Assembly (NCBI GenBank): GCA_947097635.1
Contig: CAMURW010000116.1
Location: 1 to 5,603, forward strand
DNA: 5,603 nucleotides
From: an uncultured Bacteroidales bacterium
GTDB taxonomy: Bacteria; Bacteroidota; Bacteroidia; Bacteroidales; P3
Direction of reading: 5' to 3'
Below the pieces are notes generated by a model. It had not been told where the DNA came from. It did not search any database and worked only from the letters and a program-made list of their open reading frames with translations. The stretch's first letter is position 1, and the number at the start of each line of letters is the position of its first letter. Made by a program: the position numbers and the translations under genes. This document shows, in pieces, positions 1 to 5,603 of the stretch.

Positions 1-1409
1 TACAGCATTATGTAGGATGGGTGGCGAAGATACAGTTCCTCCCTGCCGTGTTGTCGCTGAATGTAGCGGTAGTGGCGATGATGTTGCTGCTCACACTGTT
101 GTTCGGCCGTGGGTATTGTAGTGTCATTTGCCCCATGGGCGTTATGCAGGATTGTTTCACACATATTGGGGGGTGGTTCGGCAAGAACCGCTTTCATTAT
201 GTGAAAAATCGTCCGTGTTTGCGCTGGTCGGTATTCTGCGTGTTCGTACTCCTTATCTTACTGGGATTCACCTCCATTGCTGCACTCATTGCACCCTATA
301 GTGCTTTTGGGCGTGTAACCCAAAACCTGTTTCAGCCCATATACCTGTGGGGCAACAATCTTATTGCCGACGTGGCGGAAAAGCACGACAGTGTGGATTT
401 TCATCATGTGGACATTTGGATGCGCAGTGCTGTGGCATTCGCAATCGCTCTTGTCACTTTCCTTTTGGTGGCTGTACTATCGTTGTTCTGGGGTCGTGCT
501 TGGTACAACATCTGTCCTGTAGGTACGCTGTTGGGTTTTGTGTCGCGCTTCTCACTGTTCCGTCTGGCTATCGACGACAACAAATGTGTGGGCTGCCGCA
601 AATGTGAACGAAACTGCAAGGCTCAGTGCATCGACATCTCCTGCCACACCATAGATGCAAGCCGTTGCGTGGACTGTTTCGATTGTATCAGCAACTGTAA
701 AGTTGGTGCGCTAACCTATCAAAAAGTAGGCTTCAAGGTCAAGGTGAGTGCTTCAAGCGGTTTCCAGTCTGTACCCGTTGACGAGGGAAAACGCAAGTTT
801 CTCGTCACTACAGCAATGGTGGCAGGTGCCGCTGCTGTCACAGCACAGGAAAAGCGTATGGATGGAGGACTGGCAGTTTTGTTGGACAAGAAGATACCTA
901 CTCGCAAAGTGCCCTTGAAACCTGCTGGCAGCATCAGCCTTCGTCATTTCGCCAACCACTGCACCGCTTGTCAGCTTTGCGTGGCTGAGTGTCCGAACGG
1001 CGTGCTGCGCCCCAGCGGCAATATCATCACTCTCATGCAGCCAGAGATGAGCTACGAGCGCGGCTACTGCCGTCCCGAATGCACACGCTGTAGCGAGGTG
1101 TGTCCTACGGAAGCTATCCGTTTGGTGACCTCGACGGAGAAGAGTTCCATTCATATAGGGAAAGCGGTGTGGATCGCAGATAACTGTGTGGTCAACACGG
1201 ATGGTGTCAGCTGCGGCCATTGTGCTAGCCACTGTCCCACGGGTGCTGTTTTTCTCGTACCCAAAGACTCCGATGCCCCTGCCAGTCTCAAAATTCCAAG
1301 CGTGGATGAGAGCCGCTGCATAGGTTGTGGAGCCTGCGAAAACCTATGTCCCGCACGCCCCTTCAGTGCTATCTATGTGGAAGGCCGCGAGGAACATGTC
1401 ACAATGTAG
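1..1409 (+). CDS. Membrane polyferredoxin, NapH-like half joined to NapG-like half (5' end outside window)
   Basis: Probable inner-membrane electron-transfer protein. The frame is open to the left edge (residues QHYVGW precede GTG at 21), so the true start lies upstream and GTG 21 is probably internal. Residues are numbered from that GTG. Hydrophobic segments lie at about 7-28, 69-92 and 136-157. The NapH-type motif GRGYCSVICP is at 29-38; its second copy, GRAWYNICP (158-166), lacks the first cysteine. Two ferredoxin motifs follow (C189/192/195/199 and C216/219/222/226), then a Tat-like stretch KRKFLVTTAMVAGAAAVTA (257-275). Four more motifs follow: C314/317/320/324, C350/354/357/361, C389/398/401/405 and C433/436/439/443. 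The C-x8-CxxCxxxCP spacing of the fifth resembles NapG/MauM. That makes six putative [4Fe-4S] sites. NapH and NapG are normally separate quinol-oxidising accessory proteins; the one-chain reading is inferred. Electron donor and acceptor cannot be told from this window. Confidence 0.88.
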   Translation, partial: QHYVGWVAKIQFLPAVLSLNVAVVAMMLLLTLLFGRGYCSVICPMGVMQDCFTHIGGWFGKNRFHYVKNRPCLRWSVFCVFVLLILLGFTSIAALIAPYSAFGRVTQNLFQPIYLWGNNLIADVAEKHDSVDFHHVDIWMRSAVAFAIALVTFLLVAVLSLFWGRAWYNICPVGTLLGFVSRFSLFRLAIDDNKCVGCRKCERNCKAQCIDISCHTIDASRCVDCFDCISNCKVGALTYQKVGFKVKVSASSGFQSVPVDEGKRKFLVTTAMVAGAAAVTAQEKRMDGGLAVLLDKKIPTRKVPLKPAGSISLRHFANHCTACQLCVAECPNGVLRPSGNIITLMQPEMSYERGYCRPECTRCSEVCPTEAIRLVTSTEKSSIHIGKAVWIADNCVVNTDGVSCGHCASHCPTGAVFLVPKDSDAPASLKIPSVDESRCIGCGACENLCPARPFSAIYVEGREEHVTM

Positions 1410-1489
1410 AGAATGGATGTGCCAAGCTACAGCATTAACTCTCTGTTAGGGTAATTGATAGGAATCCTTATATTCCGGGAAACGGATAA

Positions 1490-1531
1490 AACGAAGATGC
1501 ATCCATCAAGAGCGATGGATGCATCTTCGTT
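1490..1531. terminator. Perfect 18-bp hairpin, possible terminator in convergent intergenic region
   Basis: AACGAAGATGCATCCATC (1490-1507) is repeated as its exact reverse complement at 1514-1531, with a 6-nt loop AAGAGC. It starts 80 bp after the stop of the polyferredoxin gene. On the plus strand the stem is followed by CCACTATG, with no U-run. On the minus strand the stem runs into CGTTTTATCC, so the intrinsic-terminator shape fits minus-strand transcription better. It may act in both directions or protect the 3' end of the polyferredoxin mRNA. The hairpin is certain from the sequence; the role is inferred. Confidence 0.5.
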
Positions 1532-1719
1532 CCACTATGCGGAGCATTCTTCCTGTTTTCTGCAATGTGGCAACCATTTTGCCATGTTGCGGAACCCAGT
1601 CATCACGCACATCGAATAGAGGAAACATTTGCTCTTCTATTCGTCTTCTTGCGGAGATGGCACTGACAAGCTTCTTTCCACACGGGAAGAGACATTCCTG
1701 ATTGCAATAAGTCTTAAGT
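1532..1719. other. Noncoding stretch with no supported gene
   Basis: This is the middle of the 345-bp gap between the polyferredoxin stop and the tRNA. A short plus-strand frame (1519-1701, starting inside the hairpin) and a minus-strand frame ending at 1506 (40 codons from the ATG at 1628, open further upstream without another ATG) can be read. Neither shows a recognisable motif, and the upstream extension of the second runs through the tRNA terminator. I see no promoter, repeat or RNA fold of note here. A decayed gene fragment cannot be excluded. Confidence 0.5.
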
Positions 1720-1747
1720 AAAAAAGTCAGCCTTGATGAGGCTGACT
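1720..1747 (-). terminator. Rho-independent terminator of tRNA-Val
   Basis: Read on the minus strand, AGTCAGCC, loop TCATCAA and GGCTGACT form a perfect 8-bp stem that leads into a run of six Ts, the first of which closes the stem (plus-strand As at 1720-1725). It begins 7 nt after the last base of the tRNA, which is the expected place for the end of a single-tRNA transcript. Confidence 0.9.
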
Positions 1748-1754
1748 GAGGATG

Positions 1755-1829
1755 TGGAAGTTACTGGATTCGAACCAGTGACCCTCTGCTTGTAAGGCAG
1801 ATGCTCTGAACCGACTGAGCTAAACTTCC
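1755..1829 (-). tRNA. tRNA-Val (anticodon UAC)
   Basis: The minus strand folds into a complete 75-nt cloverleaf. The acceptor stem is GGAAGTT/AACTTCC with discriminator A73. U8-A9 are followed by D stem GCTC/GAGC with loop AGTCGGTTCA containing the GG pair. The anticodon stem is TCTGC/GCAGA with loop CTTACAA, giving anticodon UAC (valine codon GUA). The variable loop is GGGTC, and the T arm is ACTGG-TTCGAAT-CCAGT. The 3' CCA is not encoded (CAT follows the discriminator), so it must be added by the CCA-adding enzyme. The gene has its own promoter and terminator and is not part of a tRNA cluster. The anticodon was read by eye, but all stems pair without mismatch. Confidence 0.96.
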
Positions 1830-1855
1830 AATATTAGGAGGTTCGAAAGAGAGTG

Positions 1856-1886
1856 CAAAAGTACTACATTTTGTTGAATTGACAAA
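1856..1886 (-). promoter_or_regulatory. Bacteroidetes-type promoter of tRNA-Val
   Basis: On the minus strand a TTTG box (plus CAAA, 1883-1886) is followed after exactly 19 bp by TACTTTTG (plus 1856-1863). This matches the Bacteroidetes primary sigma-factor consensus TTTG-N19 to 21-TAnnTTTG. An A/T-rich tract lies just upstream (1887-1900). The predicted start is near 1849, giving a leader of about 20 nt that RNase P would remove. Confidence 0.85.
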
Positions 1887-1981
1887 GTTTTTTTTCTTTT
1901 CTGATGCTTGTTTTGCTCCAATGCGTTGATAAATAATAAGTAATCCCGTAAACTTTTTTCTTCTTATTCATAATGATGGCG

Positions 1982-2005
1982 AAGAAACATCATCGCCGCA
2001 TGATG
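1982..2005 (-). terminator. Weak candidate terminator downstream of the ABC exporter
   Basis: On the minus strand CATCAT, loop GCGGCG and ATGATG form a short stem (plus 1988-2005), lengthened by two possible G-U pairs, and lead into TTTCTT. It lies 62 bp after the exporter stop codon. The stem is short and A/T-rich and the U-tract is interrupted, so this is only a candidate. The rest of the 1887-2067 spacer is A/T-rich with no gene or clear promoter. Confidence 0.25.
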
Positions 2006-2067
2006 CCATATTACAAAATCGTCCTTTTTTGCATGTGTTGCTTCGCTATGTGACGTATTTTTCTGGG

Positions 2068-3906
2068 CTACGCGAACTGCTGCATCTCTACCAGCTTGCT
2101 ATATAGGCCAGCGTGGCGGAGGAGGGTGGCGTGGGTGCCGCGTTCTATGATGTTGCCGTGGTCAAGCACGATGATTTCATCAGCACTGCGGATTGTGGAG
2201 AGGCGATGTGCCACGACGATGGAAGTACGCTGTTGCATGAGATGCGTGAGTGCCTGCTGCACTGCCAGTTCGCTTTCGTTGTCTAGGGCACTGGTGGCTT
2301 CGTCCATAATGAGGATTGGAGGGTTCTTGAGGAGTGCGCGTGCGATGCTGAGACGCTGACGCTGCCCCCCGCTGAGTGCTATTCCTAGGTCGCCGATGAT
2401 GGTGTCGTAGCCTTGTGGAAGTGCACGGATGAAGTCGTCAGCGTATGCCAGGCGGGCGGCTTCCTCGATTTGCTCGCGGCTGGCATGGGTGTTGCCGAAA
2501 GAGATGTTGTTGGCGACGGTATCGTTGAAGAGGATGCAGTTTTGGCTGACGATACCGAACTGCGCGCGCAGGGAATCGATGTTGAGGTCGCGGATGGACT
2601 GTCCGTCGAAAAAAATGTCGCCGCTGGTGCTGTCGTAGAATCGCGGCAGGAGATCCACCAGTGTCGTCTTGCCGGCACCGCTGGGCCCTACAAGTGCGAT
2701 AGTGTACCCGTGGGGTATGACGAGGTTGATGTGGTTGAGGACGGTCTTTTGGACGGTGGCATCGTCGTAAAAGTCTTCGTAGGTGAAGGAAAGATCGCGG
2801 CATTCTATACGACTATGGAAGCCAGATACTATGGTGGCGTGTGGCTTCTCGATGATTTTTTCGTCAGAGTCCAGCAGTTCGAAGATGCGGTTGGCAGCGG
2901 CACTGCCTTTCACCAGGCTATTGTAAGCTTTCACTACGGCCTGTATGGGAGAGATGAGGGTTGCGAAGATGGTTACGAAGTAGATGAAGACGGAAGCTGC
3001 TATTTCGCCATCGAGTACAAAGGAGCCTCCCACGATGAGGATGGGTACTAGTGCTATAGTGCCCAGCACTTCGCTGAGGGGGCTGCTGAACTCGCGGCGT
3101 TGTGACACGCGCACCATAGTGCGAGCATAATGGCAATTTGTTTGGCGGAAATGTTGCTGCCGCGAGGCTTCCTGACCGAAAGCCTTGATGACGCGAAAGG
3201 CATCGAGGTTCTCTTCCAGTTCGGAGAAGAGGATACCCAATTCGGCCTGTCCTTTGGCGGAGTTGCGTTTGAGGCTGGCGGCAATCTTGGAGATGAGGAG
3301 GACGGCAGGGGGCAGGATGAGGACGAAAAGACCGAACAGTTTTGGACTGATAAAGATGAGTACACAGGACACCACCACAATTTTGATGGGGTCGCGCACG
3401 AGGCTTTGCATGGTGCTGACGACGCTCCACTCAATGTCGAAGATGTCGTTGCTGAGACGGCTGGAGATGTCGCCGCGTCGGCGGGAATTGAAATAACTTA
3501 CGGGGAGGATGGTGATGTGATGGTACACGTCGTTGCGAAGGCGCTGGACTATGCCTGTCCGCAGAGACGACAGGAAGAAGAGCCCCAAGTAGCGAAAGGC
3601 GTTGCAGAGCAGATTGCAGCCGATGTATGCGGCTCCGACAATGATGAGGCTTTTCCAGGGTCCTAGAGTGTCCTCCACTTGATAGAGATGCCATAGCATC
3701 CATTGAGTGAGTGATGCCTGATCGAACTCCAGCTGAGGAGCGGTGGTGGGCGGCGGTGTCATGCCGAAGAGCAGTTCGGCAAATGGGACGATAAGTACGA
3801 GGGCTCCCATGTTGAATACCACCGCAAGCAGATTGAAGGAGATATTGAAGAAAATTTCCTTGGGAAAGAATTTCAGGTAACGGAATATGCGGCGGATGGA
3901 ATGCAT
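2068..3906 (-). CDS. Type-I ABC exporter, fused membrane and ATPase domains (MsbA/lipid-multidrug class)
   Basis: A complete 612-residue half-transporter that should dimerise in the inner membrane and use ATP to flip or export a lipid-like or hydrophobic substrate. The membrane domain covers about residues 20-330, with hydrophobic segments near 22-45, 86-112, 173-190, 191-208, 282-297 and 303-325. The ATPase domain covers about 365-610 and has every expected motif: Walker A GPSGAGKT (407-414), Q-loop Q455, signature LSGGQ (511-515), Walker B ILIMDE with catalytic E536, D-loop SALD (539-542) and switch H567. Length and order are normal for MsbA-type proteins, so it looks functional. The ATG at 3906 gives the normal N-terminus; no Shine-Dalgarno is visible, as is common in Bacteroidetes. 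It starts 33 bp after the upstream gene, with no promoter seen in the gap, so co-transcription is likely. The substrate cannot be told from sequence; MsbA itself (lipid A flippase) is one possibility. Confidence 0.95.
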   Translation of the reverse strand: MHSIRRIFRYLKFFPKEIFFNISFNLLAVVFNMGALVLIVPFAELLFGMTPPPTTAPQLEFDQASLTQWMLWHLYQVEDTLGPWKSLIIVGAAYIGCNLLCNAFRYLGLFFLSSLRTGIVQRLRNDVYHHITILPVSYFNSRRRGDISSRLSNDIFDIEWSVVSTMQSLVRDPIKIVVVSCVLIFISPKLFGLFVLILPPAVLLISKIAASLKRNSAKGQAELGILFSELEENLDAFRVIKAFGQEASRQQHFRQTNCHYARTMVRVSQRREFSSPLSEVLGTIALVPILIVGGSFVLDGEIAASVFIYFVTIFATLISPIQAVVKAYNSLVKGSAAANRIFELLDSDEKIIEKPHATIVSGFHSRIECRDLSFTYEDFYDDATVQKTVLNHINLVIPHGYTIALVGPSGAGKTTLVDLLPRFYDSTSGDIFFDGQSIRDLNIDSLRAQFGIVSQNCILFNDTVANNISFGNTHASREQIEEAARLAYADDFIRALPQGYDTIIGDLGIALSGGQRQRLSIARALLKNPPILIMDEATSALDNESELAVQQALTHLMQQRTSIVVAHRLSTIRSADEIIVLDHGNIIERGTHATLLRHAGLYSKLVEMQQFA

Positions 3907-3939
3907 GGTGGCGGTACGCTGTCTCTGCTGGGGGTGGAA

Positions 3940-5603
3940 CTATTGCTGTGTGACGACGATGGTTGTGTAGGAGGAGGAGGTGGGCGAAGAGACGAGGCGT
4001 TCGGCACGGCAGCCTTGCTGTAGCAGACGGGACAGGACGGTGTCGGCACAGAGTCCTTCTATGCGGATGTGGATGCGGGGATGCTGTAGAAGCCACACGG
4101 CGAGGGCATCTACGAAATGGTAGCTGGAGGATGGAAGGGGGTACTTGCGGTTCAGCACCAGTGGAGCAGGCGACACCGTGAGGACACGGATATCGGCAGG
4201 ACAGCCGTTCATAATGGCAAAATAGGGGAAATGACCTTCGCTGTAGCTGACGATGAAGTTGGTGTCCTTAAGTGAGAGCATATAGGCCGTGTCTGGCAGG
4301 TCGTGGCGGTGTACGGTGACGAAAGCCATAGGGGCCGGGCGTGCCGCCTCGTGAAGCTGGAATGTGTATACGTCCTCGTTGTCCGAGTAGTATGCCGTGC
4401 AACCGTCGGCACTAACGCTGAAGCACAGCATGTCGTTCTCGCTGTTCACTGGTAGCCCCAGATTCACTGGCCGCATCTGTGCCGCATTGTGAAGGTCTAT
4501 GTAGTATTCGTCGTAGCCTCCGAAGCCTTGCCAACCGTTGCTGGCGAAGTAGAGGGTGTGGCCGTCGGCGTGGATGAATGGGCATTTCTCGTCGCCTTCG
4601 GTATTCACCCTTTCGCCTAGGTTCTCAGCCCTGCTCCAGTCGCCATTGGGTAGGCGATGGCAGCGCCAGATGTCTGTGCCGCCATAGCCGCCGTCACGGT
4701 TGCTGGCGAAGTAGAGCCATTGTCCGTCGGCTGTGATGCTGGGCTGGCTCTCCCACGAGTTGGAGGAGTTCACGTTGCGTCCGGCGTTCTGCAGTTCTTG
4801 CCAGGATCCATGCTCGCGGTGGCTGCAGTAAATGTCGCAATTGTCGTAGCCACGTTCGGTGGTGACGATGGAGTAATAGAGCGTGTTGCCGTCGGCGGTG
4901 ATGGTGATGCTACCTTCGTGCTCGTGCTGGTTGAAGGGTGCTGGTAGTGCTATGCCTTTGGAGAAGGCGGAGTCGCCCCAGGTGCTGAGCATAAGGTATG
5001 GTGTGACCGGCTGGATGGTGGATTGATAGAATTCGTCGCGCGGCTTTCCCGGCACCATCCTAAGGAAGTAGCATTCGTGTCCGTCCCAGGTGACGTAGGG
5101 CAGCGTTTCGGCATCGTCAGAGGAGATACCGCCAAGCTTGTGGGGTACGAAGGGAACGGGATGTGCGTAAGCGTCCGCAAGGAATCTGGACCAGTAGAGG
5201 TAGTTAGAGGCATCCTGGTAGAGTGCTAGGGCTTCCTTGTCGTTGGCGTGGTTCGCTAGGTCGAAATAAAGGTTCAGTTCTTTCACGGCCCCACCGTAGT
5301 TACTGTCTGTGTAGAGGATGACAGCCATCCAGTAGTGGGCCAACGGCATGGGGTATTCGGGACATAGAGCAGCGAGCTTGGTGAAATAGTGCCTTATGGC
5401 GGCGTTGTTTCGTTGTTTGACGCCGATCATGCCCAGGTAGTAGTATGTCGTGGGCATCTTGCTGTTGCGTCCCGCTACTTTGCGCAGCAGCGATGCTGCT
5501 TCGTGATATAGCTTGGCATCGTAGAGACTCATGGCTTTGGCAAATAGTGTACTATCTTTTTTGTTGAAGTGGGATAGACAATCCTGTGCTGTTGAACATA
5601 GCG
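3940..5603 (-). CDS. TPR / PD40 beta-propeller envelope protein with degenerate OmpA-like C-terminus (5' end outside window)
   Basis: The frame stays open past the ATG at 5532 to the right edge, where LCSTAQDC looks like the end of a signal peptide or a lipoprotein region, so the start lies beyond the window. Residues are numbered from the ATG at 5532. Residues 1-120 are helical and TPR-like (AKLYHEAASLLRKVAG, then TTYYYLGMIGVKQRN). Five PD40-type propeller blades follow, each with a version of the ADG-x-x-LYFAS core: 141-158, 204-221, 259-289, 314-344 and 366-394; the third and fourth also carry GGxGGxD-like loops. Residues 455-515 resemble an OmpA C-terminal domain (HFVDALAVWLLQHPRIHIRI, then RAERL) but lack its central part. 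The order TPR, propeller, OmpA recalls PorE-type periplasmic or outer-membrane proteins of Bacteroidetes, minus a clear carboxypeptidase-regulatory-like domain. It is probably exported and used for scaffolding or protein contacts; no enzymatic motif is seen. It is first in an apparent operon with the ABC exporter. Confidence 0.85.
   Translation of the reverse strand, partial: LCSTAQDCLSHFNKKDSTLFAKAMSLYDAKLYHEAASLLRKVAGRNSKMPTTYYYLGMIGVKQRNNAAIRHYFTKLAALCPEYPMPLAHYWMAVILYTDSNYGGAVKELNLYFDLANHANDKEALALYQDASNYLYWSRFLADAYAHPVPFVPHKLGGISSDDAETLPYVTWDGHECYFLRMVPGKPRDEFYQSTIQPVTPYLMLSTWGDSAFSKGIALPAPFNQHEHEGSITITADGNTLYYSIVTTERGYDNCDIYCSHREHGSWQELQNAGRNVNSSNSWESQPSITADGQWLYFASNRDGGYGGTDIWRCHRLPNGDWSRAENLGERVNTEGDEKCPFIHADGHTLYFASNGWQGFGGYDEYYIDLHNAAQMRPVNLGLPVNSENDMLCFSVSADGCTAYYSDNEDVYTFQLHEAARPAPMAFVTVHRHDLPDTAYMLSLKDTNFIVSYSEGHFPYFAIMNGCPADIRVLTVSPAPLVLNRKYPLPSSSYHFVDALAVWLLQHPRIHIRIEGLCADTVLSRLLQQGCRAERLVSSPTSSSYTTIVVTQQ

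Noticed and set aside
753..1232. 159-codon minus-strand frame inside the polyferredoxin gene
   Set aside because: It is antisense to the cysteine-rich coding frame and has no domain or promoter; it is a shadow of the real gene.
1..1437. Ten-base direct repeat TACAGCATTA at 1-10 and 1428-1437, flanking the polyferredoxin segment
   Set aside because: Ten-base matches are expected by chance several times in 5.6 kb; the first copy is inside the coding frame and no mobile-element features accompany it.
1451..1480. Small inverted repeat GGAAT/ATTCC after the polyferredoxin gene
   Set aside because: Only 5 bp with a 6-nt loop and no U-run; too weak to call a terminator.
1506..1628. Minus-strand 40-codon frame (MFPLFDVRDDW...) ending in the hairpin loop
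   Set aside because: The composition is somewhat protein-like and the frame is open further upstream, but no homology is recognised, there is no promoter, and the extension runs through the tRNA terminator. A decayed gene remnant remains possible.
1519..1701. 60-codon plus-strand frame in the intergenic region
   Set aside because: It begins inside the 3' arm of the hairpin and has no motif or upstream signal.
1755..1829. tRNA as a possible integration site for a mobile element
   Set aside because: No integrase gene and no second copy of the tRNA 3' end was found in the window.
2413..3666. Long plus-strand open frames opposite the ABC exporter (212 and 178 codons)
   Set aside because: They lie wholly antisense to a gene with every ABC motif intact, have no recognisable domain, and their composition (rich in Asp, Glu, Val, Gly) is what the reverse of a coding frame produces.

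Overview
The window looks like ordinary chromosome from a member of the Bacteroidales, probably Prevotella- or Bacteroides-like. Three things point there: a promoter with the Bacteroidetes pattern TTTG-N19-TAnnTTTG in front of the tRNA gene, protein families typical of that order (a TPR/PD40-propeller/OmpA-type envelope protein and a polyferredoxin with a NapH-like membrane part), and a lack of Shine-Dalgarno motifs. The assignment to the order is inferred from these features only.

Layout, left to right: (1) positions 1-1409, plus strand, hold the 3' part of a membrane polyferredoxin gene whose start lies before the window. (2) Positions 1410-1754 hold no convincing gene. They contain a perfect 18-bp hairpin at 1490-1531 and a clear intrinsic terminator at 1720-1747 for the tRNA. 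(3) tRNA-Val(UAC) lies on the minus strand at 1755-1829, with its promoter at 1856-1886; promoter, tRNA and terminator form a complete single-gene unit. (4) After an A/T-rich spacer come two minus-strand genes 33 bp apart, probably one operon read from right to left: first an envelope protein with TPR-like helices and PD40 propeller blades that runs off the right edge of the window (3940-5603), then a complete type-I ABC exporter of the MsbA/lipid-multidrug class (2068-3906).

The polyferredoxin and the tRNA/ABC operon point towards each other, so the noncoding stretch in the middle is a convergent transcription-termination zone. The polyferredoxin reads as a one-chain combination of NapH-like and NapG-like halves and should carry electrons in or across the inner membrane. 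The exporter and the propeller protein both belong to envelope biology, but the sequence does not name the exporter's substrate.

No dramatic new system is visible: no mobile element, CRISPR array or defence module. The points most worth a second look are the loss of a cysteine from the second membrane CxxxCP motif of the polyferredoxin, the NapH+NapG-like fusion with an internal Tat-like segment, the collapsed OmpA-like C-terminus of the propeller protein, and the perfect hairpin at 1490-1531.
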